This document shows, piece by piece, positions 48,529 through 59,800 of a stretch of DNA of 64,000 bases; within the stretch, counting starts at the first letter, position 1; every line of letters begins with the position of its first letter. The position numbers and the translations under genes were made by a program. Where the stretch lies: positions 434,001 through 498,000 of the forward strand of contig JAUFOR010000004.1 in NCBI GenBank assembly GCA_040285745.1, in the 5' to 3' direction. Origin of the DNA: Barthelona sp. PCE. Lineage: Eukaryota > Metamonada: BaSk clade. The notes beneath the pieces were generated by a model that did no database searches, was not told where the DNA came from, and saw only the letters and a program-made list of their open reading frames with translations.

Positions 48529-50502
48529 ATGCCTAGATGTTTAATTCAAGACACATTTAAGTTTTGCAACAAGACTGTGCTTCTGAATCGACACTCCTCA
48601 ATGGCATCAATACGGGAAATTTCAGCAAATTTTCCATGCTTTCTTGAACCATGTTATTTTGCATATCGAGAGATAATACCGGCCCCCTCTGTTTACAACA
48701 TTTCCCGTATAATGGATGGAACACTTGTAAGTTACATATTCAACAATCAATCTACAAAATTGAAAGTATTTGTTTTTGAAGCTGATGATTTGGGTATTCG
48801 TGTTGTTGATGAAATATATCTTCAGATGCCGGATGGTTTTAACAGAAAAATGCACACCTTTGCCCTAATATCATTGAATGAAATGATAGTTTCTCCTATT
48901 GATCGACATAGCTTTTTTTATAATTTCAGTTCAAAAACAACAACATTTATTGAAGAATATACTTACGTTAAACCATACTATTTAAATAACGTATGCGCAT
49001 ATTTGACTGGAGAGAGATTCATGATTTGCGGTTTACACGGAAAGACAGAAAGTGTTCCCGACAATGTGATAGGACAGAGATTAATTCCCGTCACAAACGT
49101 GGGCCTTGGTGCGTTTTACGGTCCAGGGGTCTTTGTTTTGATCAGCAAAGATCTTGAATATATTGATCTGTCTCATTTGATCGATTCAAACTTTGAAATG
49201 CTTGATATAAATGACAAGAGGATACAGTTGCTATTATTAGAAGTATCTCAGAGCTGTCTTGTTTTCATAATTGTAAGCAGCAAAAAGCAGGAGTATGTTT
49301 GCTTTCATGATGGGTTACTGTGTAGACGATGGACAGTTAGCTCTACTTTTTTTTCAATAGTTTTTGTATTACCAGATGGTTTTTCGGAAAATGCATGGAA
49401 TAGTTTGATGAATGAAAATTTTAAATACGTAGAAAATACATGTTTTGTTCAGCGAAAGAAGAACTTTTGGTATAAATCTGAATTGGCAGCAAAAAAAGAT
49501 ATTATATTCTCATTTAGATATACAGTCAAAATAATTGGTGATTGTCTTAGAATGAAAACAGAGACCGGTTGCATTGTTATAAATTTGTTCAGGAACACAA
49601 TTGATGTATTATCAGGTTCGAATTCAGAAACAAATGAATGTTATGTACACCATGATTGGTTCAACAGAAGATATGCGCGTTTCCGGCTAAAAGTTCGGCA
49701 GCCCGACAAAGAAGATATGATTAACGCGATATACAAGGCTGATTTAAATGAATTCATAAATATTAATGGGTGGAATGTTGTGAAATGTGAGTTAAAATGT
49801 AATCTCGCCACAGAAATGCCAATGTACGTTGGTTGTTTACGAGGAAGAGATGTCGTTTTATACAGTAACGGTTCATTATTTTTGGATGAAGAGAAGGTAA
49901 GTGGAGATGTTCTTGTTGGCTCAATCGTTTACCAAACAGATAATAATCACTTCGTCATACTCAAAGGAAGGTATAATGATGTTGTGTACGTTTTGTTTTG
50001 GAATCACATGACGGGTAATTTTGTTTTTAAAGAATTTTCTTTTAAATGGGGAGAATTTGCTGCATGTTATACGTCAAACAGATATGCCTTTTTGGATGAA
50101 GACAAAGTATTCGTTGTACATCTTATGCACGATGATTCATGTTTGATATCAACAATTGTTATTGAATCTATTAATGAGGAGGTTGAGAAAAAAGGAAGAT
50201 TTGCATTTTTATGTGATGGTTGCGTATTATTGGCCAATAATTACGCATATATGGTAAGCAGTGATGAAATACATAAGCTGGATCTGCTCTTACCTGCTGC
50301 AAGATTCTATGTTTCTCACGGAAACATTCTTAAATCAATTTTTTCAATATCATCAAAGGGTATTAAATACAGGGATGCCACATTTGATGTAGACTCTGAG
50401 ACTAACTCAGTTAGCTTTGTTCAGAGTGATGAAATTTTTCTACCTATTCGAGATATGTTGGAGAATTTTGAATCTTTCTGCTGGAAATTTGAGTTCGAGT
50501 GA
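48529..50502 (+). CDS. MPR-family protein 3, unknown function
   Basis: The product is 657 residues, beginning MPRCLIQDTF. Length, start and composition match the pair at 5.6-9.6 kb. It is rich in F, Y, V and C and in short strands separated by turns (e.g. GNFVFKEFSF, YAFLDEDKVFVVHL), without a signal peptide or membrane segment, so a soluble propeller-like fold is plausible. No catalytic motif. It is divergent from the dynein-like gene, 212 bp away, so this gene sits about 39 kb from its two relatives. Confidence 0.78.
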   Translation: MPRCLIQDTFKFCNKTVLLNRHSSMASIREISANFPCFLEPCYFAYREIIPAPSVYNISRIMDGTLVSYIFNNQSTKLKVFVFEADDLGIRVVDEIYLQMPDGFNRKMHTFALISLNEMIVSPIDRHSFFYNFSSKTTTFIEEYTYVKPYYLNNVCAYLTGERFMICGLHGKTESVPDNVIGQRLIPVTNVGLGAFYGPGVFVLISKDLEYIDLSHLIDSNFEMLDINDKRIQLLLLEVSQSCLVFIIVSSKKQEYVCFHDGLLCRRWTVSSTFFSIVFVLPDGFSENAWNSLMNENFKYVENTCFVQRKKNFWYKSELAAKKDIIFSFRYTVKIIGDCLRMKTETGCIVINLFRNTIDVLSGSNSETNECYVHHDWFNRRYARFRLKVRQPDKEDMINAIYKADLNEFININGWNVVKCELKCNLATEMPMYVGCLRGRDVVLYSNGSLFLDEEKVSGDVLVGSIVYQTDNNHFVILKGRYNDVVYVLFWNHMTGNFVFKEFSFKWGEFAACYTSNRYAFLDEDKVFVVHLMHDDSCLISTIVIESINEEVEKKGRFAFLCDGCVLLANNYAYMVSSDEIHKLDLLLPAARFYVSHGNILKSIFSISSKGIKYRDATFDVDSETNSVSFVQSDEIFLPIRDMLENFESFCWKFEFE

Positions 50503-50841
50503 TTACAAAACAGTTGATAGAATAAGCTCAATTGTTTTGAATTAAAAAACATTCAATTTTTTGATTTTTTTAAGACCTTGTTGTTTCCGAAACTAGGATG
50601 CGCCCAATCTATTCGTAAGGTTATTGAACCTGTTAAAGTCATGTATTCCCCGTGATCTTTTGCCCCCCTACTTCAAATATTGGATGTAGATTGATAATTT
50701 TTAATTGTATTTTCAGAAGATATATTAGGCATTATGCAGACGAATGTGAGATATTTATCGATTGAGGTCGTTAGATCATATAACAATATGTATAAAGGTA
50801 GGACAATACAATTTAACCAGTGTTAAAGATTACAACCACAT

Positions 50842-51000
50842 ATGGTTATTGATGAATACTTTGCTATTCTTAAGAAATGCTACAGAGAAAGAATGATCCT
50901 TCGTTCGTGTCTTCTTCCACACCACGAGGAATTGTTACAGCAGCTTGGCGATTTTGTTTGCCTATGGTTTTCTTTTTTAGGCAACATAATTATCGTTTGA
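50842..51000 (+). CDS. Small open frame, 52 codons, doubtful
   Basis: ATG-to-TGA frame MVIDEYFAILKKCY... with a Leu-rich helix-like middle and a hydrophobic end (FVCLWFSFLG). It lies in the longest spacer of the window. No family recognised; may be an exon, a small gene or chance. Confidence 0.22.
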   Translation: MVIDEYFAILKKCYRERMILRSCLLPHHEELLQQLGDFVCLWFSFLGNIIIV

Positions 51001-51607
51001 CTGTAATAAACATAGAATTTTTTTGTTAACCCAATTTTTTGTGCATTGATGATATGGTCAGTGTTAAATCTTGCCGGATCAACAGTTTACACTTTTGAAA
51101 TTTCATTAATATCTTTGTAAGAAGAAATTCGTTTTTCTCTTTGTATGTTAACAATTTTATACAGTTCTATTCGTGATACCGTCTTAATATCAATGAAACG
51201 GTACTTTTTGAGTGTGTTGAATATGATATTACGATGTTCATAGGTTGATTGTTTCAAATTCTAATTTTGCTTTGACAGCGTTAAGGATGTCTTTATGTGG
51301 TTAAATGTTGTTGAATATTGTGAACTATCTTGGTGAAAGGTTGTAAATTTACTTAAGATATAGGCACTTGTTCGGAAGCTGCGAGCTCTGTTGAGTGCTG
51401 GTTTTGTGCTGAGAATTGTTCTTAAAGCCTTTTTTTTTTTAAAAGAAAAGGGGAAAGAAATGAACGCAAATTAATCGAGAAATGAATCGCGTGCGTACTT
51501 TTAAGTTAAATTTACTCCTGCAAAATAGCATGTCAGCGACAAGAATGCCTTTGAATATAAAGTTGGGTTGAAGAGCTTGCATTTGTTTTTCTAACTCATC
51601 TCATTTT

Positions 51608-51636
51608 ATTTAGCTTATTTAGCTTATTTATCGCTT
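51608..51636 (+). repeat. 9-bp tandem repeat before thioredoxin reductase start
   Basis: ATTTAGCTT occurs twice in tandem (51608-51616, 51617-51625), followed by the degenerate copy ATTTATCGCTT, ending 6 bp before the ATG. It may be part of the 5' UTR or the core promoter. Confidence 0.4.
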
Positions 51637-51642
51637 AATTTC

Positions 51643-52581
51643 ATGTCCAACGTAGAGCAGGTTGTAATTATTGGGTCAGGCCCCGCTGGAAATACGGCTG
51701 GTTTGTACGCTGCAAGAGCGCAGCTGAATCCTCTGGTAATTTCCTCGTATGAATCACAGCTGGCAGTATCCCACGAGGTGGAGAACTTCCCCGGCTTTGA
51801 GTTTACCACTGGCCCCGATTTGAACGAGAAGTTCGAGGCCCATTCGAAAAAATTCGGCTGCAGATACCAGTATGGCATCGTCAGTGAGGTTGATTTCACG
51901 TGCTCACCCAAGAAGATCACAGTCGGATCAAAGGTCATCGAGGCACACACCGTCATCATTGCCACCGGTTCATCCGCCAAGTGGCTCAATTTACCCAGCG
52001 AGCAGGCCTTCATGGGTCTTGGTGTCTCCGCCTGTGTAACATGCGACATTGGTTTCTGCCCCCCTGAAGGCGAGATCGTCCTTGTCGGTGGAGGTAACAC
52101 TGCCATGGAGGAGGCAATCCAAGCCTCCAACCACGTCAAACACGTGCACATGGTTCACCGCCGTGACGAGTTCCGTGGCGAGCGCATTCTGCGTGATCGC
52201 GTCGAGAAGAACGAGAAGATCACCGTCCATTGGGACTCTGTCCTAGACGAGGTCCTCGGCAACGAGTCCGGTGTTACAGGCGCCCGCATTAAGAACGTCA
52301 AGACGGGCGAAACCACCGAGTTCGAGGTTCCCATGGTCTTTATTGCAATTGGTCATAAGCCCAACTCAGCCTTCCTCGCCGATTCCGTCGAGCTCGAGCA
52401 CGGATACGTCTCTGTCAAGGGCGGTATGTCCGCTTACGCTACACAGACCTCCGTTGAAGGCGTGTTTGCTGCCGGAGACATTGCTGACCACACCTACCGC
52501 CAGGCAATCACCAGTGCTGGTACTGGGTGCATGGCTGCTCTGGACGTTGAGCGCTACCTCACCGAACACGACCTTATATAA
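51643..52581 (+). CDS. trxB: Thioredoxin reductase, low-molecular-weight type
   Basis: The product is 312 residues. It transfers electrons from NADPH through FAD to thioredoxin in the cytosol. It has the FAD-binding GSGPAGNTAG at the N-terminus, the redox disulfide CVTC (131-134), where most family members have CATC, the NADPH site VGGGNTAMEEA and the late FAD motif FAAGDIADHTYRQA. This short flavoprotein is typical of bacteria, plants, fungi and anaerobic protists and differs from the selenoprotein type of animals. Third positions are C-rich like enolase, so it is probably highly expressed; this need not mean recent transfer. Confidence 0.97.
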   Translation: MSNVEQVVIIGSGPAGNTAGLYAARAQLNPLVISSYESQLAVSHEVENFPGFEFTTGPDLNEKFEAHSKKFGCRYQYGIVSEVDFTCSPKKITVGSKVIEAHTVIIATGSSAKWLNLPSEQAFMGLGVSACVTCDIGFCPPEGEIVLVGGGNTAMEEAIQASNHVKHVHMVHRRDEFRGERILRDRVEKNEKITVHWDSVLDEVLGNESGVTGARIKNVKTGETTEFEVPMVFIAIGHKPNSAFLADSVELEHGYVSVKGGMSAYATQTSVEGVFAAGDIADHTYRQAITSAGTGCMAALDVERYLTEHDLI

Positions 52582-52635
52582 GTGTGTTTCCATAGCATAG
52601 TGTAAACCTTTAAAAATCATTTTTTACTGTTCTGT

Positions 52636-53487
52636 CTAACCAAGCACGAATCGCTTCAGCTTGTTAAAGATGCCCTTCTTCTTAACGCGTGGGGTGAAGA
52701 CATCATACTCTGGGTTGTTGGAAGAGTTTGTCCTTCCCTGCTTCTTTCTCAAACCGCTGACAGGATCAGGTGACATACGCTTGGCCTTGTGTGGGGTACT
52801 GATCTGTGTTTGCATTAGTCTGTAACTGTTGTCATAGGCGCTGTTCTCGGCCTTCATGACACCGACTGATGTGCGTGTGTTTGGCAGTGTTGTGCCGTCA
52901 TGATCGAGTGCGTTCGCTACCTCGATGCTGTTGGAGTATGTGATCATGATCTTCTGGTTCTCTGAATCGCTGTACCATTTGATGACCTTACCGATATTGT
53001 TAAAAAAGGAAAATGTTCTTTGGTGAAGTTCTGGAGGAACACCAAATACAACTACAGAGAGGTTTTCATCGCGATCCTCGTCCATTATCAAACTCCTTTC
53101 CTTCTTCATTGTGCTTGAAATAAAGGATGAATGATTTTTAGCAACTCTTCGGTCCAATGGTGCTTCTGAGACCGATACTGATGCAAGGGCCTTCTTGGGG
53201 AGTGTGAATTCACTCTTGGCAGAAGGAGTAAAATTAGAAGGAGCAAACTTTTGATCCAACTGGTTTTTCTTTGCCCAATATGATGAAACTTCCTGATCAG
53301 GACGCTTAATCGAATGTGAAAAACTCGGTAAGATGACAGGATCTAACTCATCATAAGAAGAACCCGTTGTGGGAGTTTTTTTTGTACTCTTTGTTTGTGC
53401 AACTCTTTGCAACGCAGGAGTAATAGGAGTTGAGGGAGTTTCCCGCCCTCTCATCCTATTGTTTTTTACGAAAGGGGAATTAAACAT
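52636..53487 (-). CDS. Nucleoporin Nup35/Nup53
   Basis: The product is 283 residues. Residues about 145-215 form the dimerising RRM-like Nup35 domain, with the strand VVFGVPPE and GKVIKWYSDSENQKIMITYSN, as in yeast Nup53. The N-terminus is disordered with an SYWAKKNQLDQ motif and the C-terminus is a basic amphipathic helix (GIFNKLKRFVLG), which in this family binds the nuclear membrane. It links the inner ring to Nup93/Nup155. The partner Nup93 is encoded less than 1 kb away. Confidence 0.87.
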   Translation of the reverse strand: MFNSPFVKNNRMRGRETPSTPITPALQRVAQTKSTKKTPTTGSSYDELDPVILPSFSHSIKRPDQEVSSYWAKKNQLDQKFAPSNFTPSAKSEFTLPKKALASVSVSEAPLDRRVAKNHSSFISSTMKKERSLIMDEDRDENLSVVVFGVPPELHQRTFSFFNNIGKVIKWYSDSENQKIMITYSNSIEVANALDHDGTTLPNTRTSVGVMKAENSAYDNSYRLMQTQISTPHKAKRMSPDPVSGLRKKQGRTNSSNNPEYDVFTPRVKKKGIFNKLKRFVLG

Positions 53488-53504
53488 GATAATGGCTTGT
53501 TTAT

Positions 53505-54336
53505 TTAATATGACTCCAACGCTTCTTTAACGTTGCTGAGATGGTTTGCTTCGGCAGAAAAGTCCTTCATAACTCTGTCTAAGTGAGAATCTAATTCATT
53601 ACAATGAGAATAAGAATTCAATGCAGGTTTTGTAGGATGATCAAGACAACTGTGCACGAATCGACGATCTGTTCTGATATAATCACTAAGGACACATACG
53701 GCCTGATCCAAAGATGCAGATGTATTGATTGTAATACCAACAGCCGGATCAACACAATCATCGTCACAGAATAATTGTAAAAGTGCAACTTGGTTAAGAG
53801 AAGAGTTGCTCAACTCAACTGGAATCTCAACGAAAAGGGTTTCGGGATCAAATGAAGCTTCATTCTTCCTCAACTGCGCACCCTTCTCCATAATTAACTG
53901 AGGGCTAATGTAGAATGCCCTTAATGGATTTAATCTCTGTAATGCCCTCTTTGAATCGAAGAGCAGGCACACTGCTACATCAGAACTCTTGTGCAATTCA
54001 AGAAGATTCTTAATATCGATGGAATAAAGCGGTCCACCTCTGTAATAACCCACTGGTAAGCTGTCAAAGTGATTGATAGCACAGTACTCACGGTATTTCT
54101 TTGCGTATTCAATGGAATTGTCCTTAGTCCCAACACAGTCTGTAACCTCCAAGATACCATCAATTTCAAGTCCAAATAACTGTCCAAAACCGTCAAAATT
54201 GGAATTCAATATGTGCGTCATCATCTTTAGAAAAGCCTAAACGTTAAGAACATCATTAACAAAATTTTTATCATACCTTGCCATCAACTACAACGCTCTT
54301 CAAAGGTACAGGGATTTCAAATGGGTTGTCTGTCAT
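53505..54336 (-). CDS. Translation initiation factor eIF3h, two exons
   Basis: Exons are 54277-54336 (20 codons) and 53505-54236, giving 263 residues. The join reads VVVDGKAFLKMMTHI, matching the VQIDGLVVLKIIKHY start of the MPN domain. Other matches are GQLFGLEIDGILEVTDC, NHFDSLPVGYYRG, LRAFYISPQLI and FVEIPVELSNSSL. There is no JAMM zinc motif, as expected for this non-catalytic MPN subunit. It is shorter than human eIF3h (352), lacking much of the C-terminal extension. The start is the ATG of exon 1. The Nup35 gene starts 18 bp downstream on the same strand. Confidence 0.88.
54237..54276 (-). other. Intron of eIF3h gene (40 nt)
   Basis: Donor GTATGA, acceptor CTTAACGTTTAG, phase 0 after GGC AAG. 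The shortest intron in the window. Confidence 0.9.
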
Positions 54337-54432
54337 TGTCTAAGTCGAAAAGAAGAAGAAAAATGAAAGTGGGTTTCGATAGGGAAAAAGTTCTCGAAAG
54401 TATATTCTTTTCCCTTTACATACAACAAAGAC

Positions 54433-56862
54433 ATGCCTCTTAAGAAAGCTCCACTGAAACTTGGTGCTTCAAAAGAAGAAAAGCAACCAGAAACCGTTCA
54501 AGTTTCCATAACTCATTCATTTGAATACACTGCTCGTAGATCAGCAAGGACTGCGACCAGTGTTGCACCTTTGGGCCGTACAGAACCTGAATTACCACTG
54601 CAACATTTGTATAACGCAGCTAGGTATTTTCATGAGGAGATCGTCTCCGCACCTTCAAACGCTTCGTTTGACATGCATATGGGTGAACACCGCCTCAGCG
54701 TAGCTGGTATTAACTTCCATCAGACAACGCAGATGATCAACGAATTGAACATTAAGCCTTCCACTTCTGCAACAAAGAGAATTGAAAACCTTGACATGCA
54801 CCTAAAGACATACCATAAGAGTTCGCGTATGCACGCTCTTGATATTGCACGCGAGCAGTCGATCAAGTCCTTCGACAATTTCTATTATGATAACGTTGTC
54901 AACTCTTGGGAATCAACCAAGGATACCATCAGAAAGAGCGCATCGCTTGCATCCACTTACGTGTTCAACGAGTGGGAAGCCGAAAGCAACTTCTACTGGG
55001 ATGTTATCCACGACCAGTTGTTGGGCAATGAAAGTAATGATCTCAGCGGCCGTCTACTGGAAATTGCTGCGTCTAACACTGATGACGCCGCACTCCTCAG
55101 CCTTTGGGATGCCGTCCATACTCTCATATCTGAATCAAGTCACTTGAGTGAAAGAGAACGCCATAGTATATATGAAGGTTTGCATATTGCCCAAGGAGAT
55201 GATGACTCCACCCTGAAGGCATCATTCCTCATAGATGCTGGTATTGGATTCCTTCAGCATCAATACTATCAACGCATTCAAAACTATCTCCGTGAAAACT
55301 CAGAAAGCGCTGTTGGCTTGGGCAAAATGCAGCCTGCTGTTTACATTAGGGAGTACACACGCTTCACGTGTATGAATCAGGGCTTTGATTTCAAACGTTT
55401 CAATGATTCTGTACCTCTATGGCCTCAGATCTACTTCTTAGTACGATGTGGTTTTGCTGATATTGCTGCAGAAATGCTGGAGAACTCGGATTCTGAGTCC
55501 GACACTTTCATTCGCCTGGCTCTCCTTTGTTTTGCGCAGAATGAACCCATTAGTGACACATCAGTTAAAAACAGACTCCGTCAGATGTTCGTCAACCTCC
55601 ACCAGGCGTGTAACATCGAAGGTAGCTCATATGATTTCTTCGAGATGCTGGTTGTAGGCATTATCTCTCGTCAAAAGGTGGATATGCCAGATATCTTTGA
55701 AACAATTGATGACTGGTTATTTGCTCAGCTTTGCACCGTCGTTCGTTACAATGACGACGGTGTTCCGCTTGGCAGCATTTGGAAAGAGCTTAACCCTGCC
55801 ATCAGCGATGGCCATATCTTCTCACCATACAGTTGTGCCTTGATGTACATTTTGACTCTTCAATTTGAGCGTGCCGTTGATTTCTTAGCTCACACAAGCA
55901 ATATGGAGACGCTTCGTGATGCAGCACACATTGGATACTGTTGTCACCAGGCAGGATACCTACGAGTTACTGATGCTCTCAGCTCCAGCATCTTTGATTC
56001 GCAGACGCACGTGCTCAACCTCGGTAAAATCTTCCAGGCATTTGTTGCGCGCTTCGTCAAGGCTGACCAGGCTGTTTTAGTTTCCTACCTCGTATTATTA
56101 CCTGGAGTAGTAGCCATTGAAGCATTGAAGAGCTTTTTGATTGCAAACTCAGCTGAACTCAACACCCTTATTGGGTACGTTGATCTGGCAACTGGTGAAA
56201 CACATCAAGGACTTTTGTTCCGCATCCTCCCTGCCGAGTATCACGATAAACTTTATGAAGTCTGTAGTGAGATTGGTGAGCACTCTGTGCGTCTTGGAAG
56301 AACAACCACCGCTATCAACGCAATGCTTCTGGGTAAGGATTATGATAGAGTAGCCATCCTACTAAATAGCACACTGCTCCGTATGCTAGTACCAGTTGCA
56401 ATCATTCAAGGTGATGCAGTGATGAAGCCATCCTCAGAAAGACAGGAAATGATTGTATGGGCAAGTGACTTCATTGATTTTTGCAAAGATATAGCTGTTG
56501 GTATCAATATTCAAACTGAATTAGAGCTGACTCTTAACGTTGCACTGACATTCGATGCCTGGATTTATCGTCCTCGTAATGCTGCTGAGGTGTTGAGTCG
56601 TGTCATTAAAGCCAATATTCTTCCTTTGGAGACCAACTCTGATTATTATAAGAACAAGTTCCTTTCTCTTCCTCAAGCAATTCGCTCAGTAATTGGAGAT
56701 TTACTAATGATTGTTTTACAAGCCCTCATTGCGCATAAAAGAGGATCGCCTGAATATAAGGTGTACTCATTCAATTTAATGAGTTTTGCAGCACAAATCT
56801 CGAACCATATTCCCAAAAATATCAATATGCAACTAACTCGTCTGAGCGCAAAATTCCACTAA
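54433..56862 (+). CDS. Nucleoporin Nup93/Nic96
   Basis: The product is 809 residues. After a basic, low-complexity N-terminus with a possible short Nsp1-complex-binding motif, residues about 160-805 are the all-helical Nic96 domain. Family signatures include PLWPQIYFLVRCGF and TIDDWLFAQLCTV, and an N-terminal helix with RIENLDMHLKTYHKSSRM. Nup93 is the backbone of the inner ring and binds Nup35/53. The gene is divergent from eIF3h, 96 bp away, and ends 6 bp from the giant surface-protein gene; AGTAAA overlaps the stop. Confidence 0.94.
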   Translation: MPLKKAPLKLGASKEEKQPETVQVSITHSFEYTARRSARTATSVAPLGRTEPELPLQHLYNAARYFHEEIVSAPSNASFDMHMGEHRLSVAGINFHQTTQMINELNIKPSTSATKRIENLDMHLKTYHKSSRMHALDIAREQSIKSFDNFYYDNVVNSWESTKDTIRKSASLASTYVFNEWEAESNFYWDVIHDQLLGNESNDLSGRLLEIAASNTDDAALLSLWDAVHTLISESSHLSERERHSIYEGLHIAQGDDDSTLKASFLIDAGIGFLQHQYYQRIQNYLRENSESAVGLGKMQPAVYIREYTRFTCMNQGFDFKRFNDSVPLWPQIYFLVRCGFADIAAEMLENSDSESDTFIRLALLCFAQNEPISDTSVKNRLRQMFVNLHQACNIEGSSYDFFEMLVVGIISRQKVDMPDIFETIDDWLFAQLCTVVRYNDDGVPLGSIWKELNPAISDGHIFSPYSCALMYILTLQFERAVDFLAHTSNMETLRDAAHIGYCCHQAGYLRVTDALSSSIFDSQTHVLNLGKIFQAFVARFVKADQAVLVSYLVLLPGVVAIEALKSFLIANSAELNTLIGYVDLATGETHQGLLFRILPAEYHDKLYEVCSEIGEHSVRLGRTTTAINAMLLGKDYDRVAILLNSTLLRMLVPVAIIQGDAVMKPSSERQEMIVWASDFIDFCKDIAVGINIQTELELTLNVALTFDAWIYRPRNAAEVLSRVIKANILPLETNSDYYKNKFLSLPQAIRSVIGDLLMIVLQALIAHKRGSPEYKVYSFNLMSFAAQISNHIPKNINMQLTRLSAKFH

Positions 56863-56868
56863 GTAAAC

Positions 56869-59800
56869 TCAGTCTTCACTGTCTTTCCGTTTCTTTAAGA
56901 AATGAAAAACTCCCAAAGTAATTACTGTGCACAATAAAAGTGTAGTAATAATGTAAACACCATATCCTCCTCCCACTGGCTTATTGACATCAGGAAAAAG
57001 CGTACCGGTGATGTTGTATCCCTGTGATATGATACGCAGAGCTACCTCAATGTTTGGACATACTGCAATATCACTTGCATCAACCTTTACCGAAAACTCA
57101 CGCTTACTGAACAAACATACGTATTGTTTCAACATATCCTTACAGTTTTGTGACAACCAATTGCAACGGCGTGAATGTACCATGAATGAAAGAACAATAG
57201 CGTATAGGTCCACAATATCTTTTTCCTTATACATGATATCACTGTTTGGTAAATAATCGAAACAAAAATGTCCCTTAACAACTTCCTTCACATCCTTTTC
57301 AACCAACCACATCTTAAAGGGAGAGTTGGAACGTACAACAACAAAGATATCAACACTTTGCAAAATGTGATTAGATACGTCGATCATTTGATACTGATTC
57401 ATAAACCCAGCAAAGGACTCATAACTGTCATTAATCATAGTGAACAGTGTCCTACGGTTGTCCATGTTGAACCTGTACACAAGCTCTTCATTTGAACCTT
57501 GACCAACAAATATCGAAAGATAATCAACGTGCTCATCGACTTTGATCCTGAACGGCTTCCCTTCTGTTTCCAATCGTATGAATGAATAACCAGCGTGGTC
57601 AAAGTACCTGCCCTTTGCATTTTCTGCCGGATCATCGTACAGAATAAATCTTTCATCGACTGATCCGACATAGATCTTATACTCTTTGGATGATTTAATA
57701 GCCATATGAAACACGTAGTACTGACCTTGCATGACTGCAACAGAACAAAAATCAGTACCGCTGTGCTCTACGTAATTAACATGCCTTGCTTCATAAGTTG
57801 CCGTGAGAGAAGTGAATGATTCAACATAATTTAACTTGTCCTCCACGAAAATCATAGCTGTCTGTTGCATTAGTAAGAACAAACGGCCATTGGCAATGTG
57901 CATAGTGAACTCTTGTTCATCATATAACAATATGGGTGCTGAAATTGTGTTAACATCAACGGTAACATTATAAACTAAATTATAATATATGGATCCATTG
58001 AGCATCACAACAACCATAAACTCTTTTTCCGATTGGTCACGTGCGATAAGGCTGCTACATGAATCATACGAGATTGTGCAGGTCAAACTCGAGTCGGTAT
58101 AGCATTTGTATTCGCTATCAGGAATTGTAAAATTATCAGCGTAGTCATCGATCAATGTCGTCTCCAGTTGAAGTCCGTACGTAACTATTGTGATGTCGAA
58201 CGAGCAACCATACTCGTTACAAACATCATCCAAATCGATATAGAACAATTGCGTAGTTGTGGGAGATAACCTCTCTTTTCCAACTTGACTTGTACTCATT
58301 TTCACGGGGAATGCGTGCGAAGAAACCCCAACTGCAAGCTTCTGTTTTATCATCGGTATTATTACAGAACGAAAAGAAAATGTCTTCAAATACCCAACAT
58401 TAAGCAACAACGGCTCCTTATCTCGCACCAATACTTCAGTCTTTATCAATACATAAAATCTCTGGGTACTTGTGATGTGTCCTTCACCATCGTTATCAAT
58501 GTACGACGAAAAATGATTGAATCTCTTGCATCGATTAATATCAGCATGACCAATTACTGAATCAGATAAGAAAATGAATGGGTGGTACTCATCGTCTTCA
58601 TCATCGATCTTGTCATCTGACCTCTCCATATTGTTAAAATCCAAAAAAATCATGTACAAATCATAACGCTCATCAACTGTATACTCCAACTTAATTGTAT
58701 TGGTTGTTGACTTCTTGCTATTAGACACTGTCAAAACACTGAGATCCGATGGAAGAATGGCTGTTTTTAACAACTTAACAGCACGTACACCTACCAGAAT
58801 ATCCATTGAATAAAAATGAAAAATGTTAACCTGTTTTGCTGCAAGATTGAAAATTGAAATACTTGATGTGATTGGGCACTTGTTGTTGGATCCTTCGCAT
58901 TGGCCAAACGTTACAAACACTGGCTGTGATTCTTCATCTTCATTAATACACCATAAAGTTACAACATTATTATGATCGAATGAGAAGGCGTTTAGTTTTT
59001 TGATTTGATCTTCTTTTGAATACTCAACCATAGCGTGCGGGCGACCGTCTGATACATCATAATTGAAAGCATGCTCTCCAAAGTCAGGAGAAAGTGTCAA
59101 ATATCGGAAGGCAAAATTACGTGCATCATGAACTAAACTATCCAAAAGAAATGCTTTTTGCTCTCCAATTTCAAACGAAGATGAAATCAACGACGTAGGA
59201 AAGTACTCTTTTAAAGATACCTTAACCGAAACAATCGATTCATCCCAACCAAAAAGAAGAATGTACACATCGCTTCCAGGAGGAAGATCTTTTGCTGAAA
59301 AGTGTGCCTGTGCCAGTGTACACTTGGCCTCCAGGGATAAACACCCAGCCACACCTCTATTCTCTTGTATATTGATCGGTGGGAGACATCTATAAGTATC
59401 AGTTGTTTTAATTCGCATTTTGCTTTTATACAGTTGAATAAGACCCTGGACTGTCTTTTTCTCTGGTGATATGATGAAATTACCAGAATGCTTTGCCTTA
59501 TCAGTGTTCAAAGTCGCATTAACCTTGAGCGAAACCTGAAATAACACAACACTACCATCAGTGGACGGTATAACAGGCATGATAGTATGGACCAGTATGA
59601 AGTTATCACCAACTGCAATATTATTAACGCCACTATTTGTATCTATACGTTGAGTAAAGACTGGTTTAAAACGAGCAAGAATATCACAGTCACCATACGT
59701 AGATACGAATGCAAAACGTGCTTCATTAAACAAAGAAAAGAATGTACTGATCTTTAAGGGATTTTCTATTTGAAAATTTAATAAATCCACCTCGAGTATC

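Larger units (their letters stand above)
50503..51642. other. Intergenic, 1140 bp, longest in window
   Basis: AT-rich with poly-T runs. It holds one 52-codon frame (50842-51000) and a 9-bp tandem repeat next to the following start codon. I saw no tRNA-like arms, no snRNA core and no repeat family. An unrecognised non-coding RNA gene remains possible. Confidence 0.4.

Noticed and set aside
50503-51642. tRNA, snRNA or rRNA in the longest spacer
   Set aside because: No T-arm, anticodon-arm or U6 core was found by eye.
51643-52581. Thioredoxin reductase as recent bacterial transfer because of higher GC
   Set aside because: Enolase, clearly eukaryotic, has the same codon preference, so expression level explains it as well.
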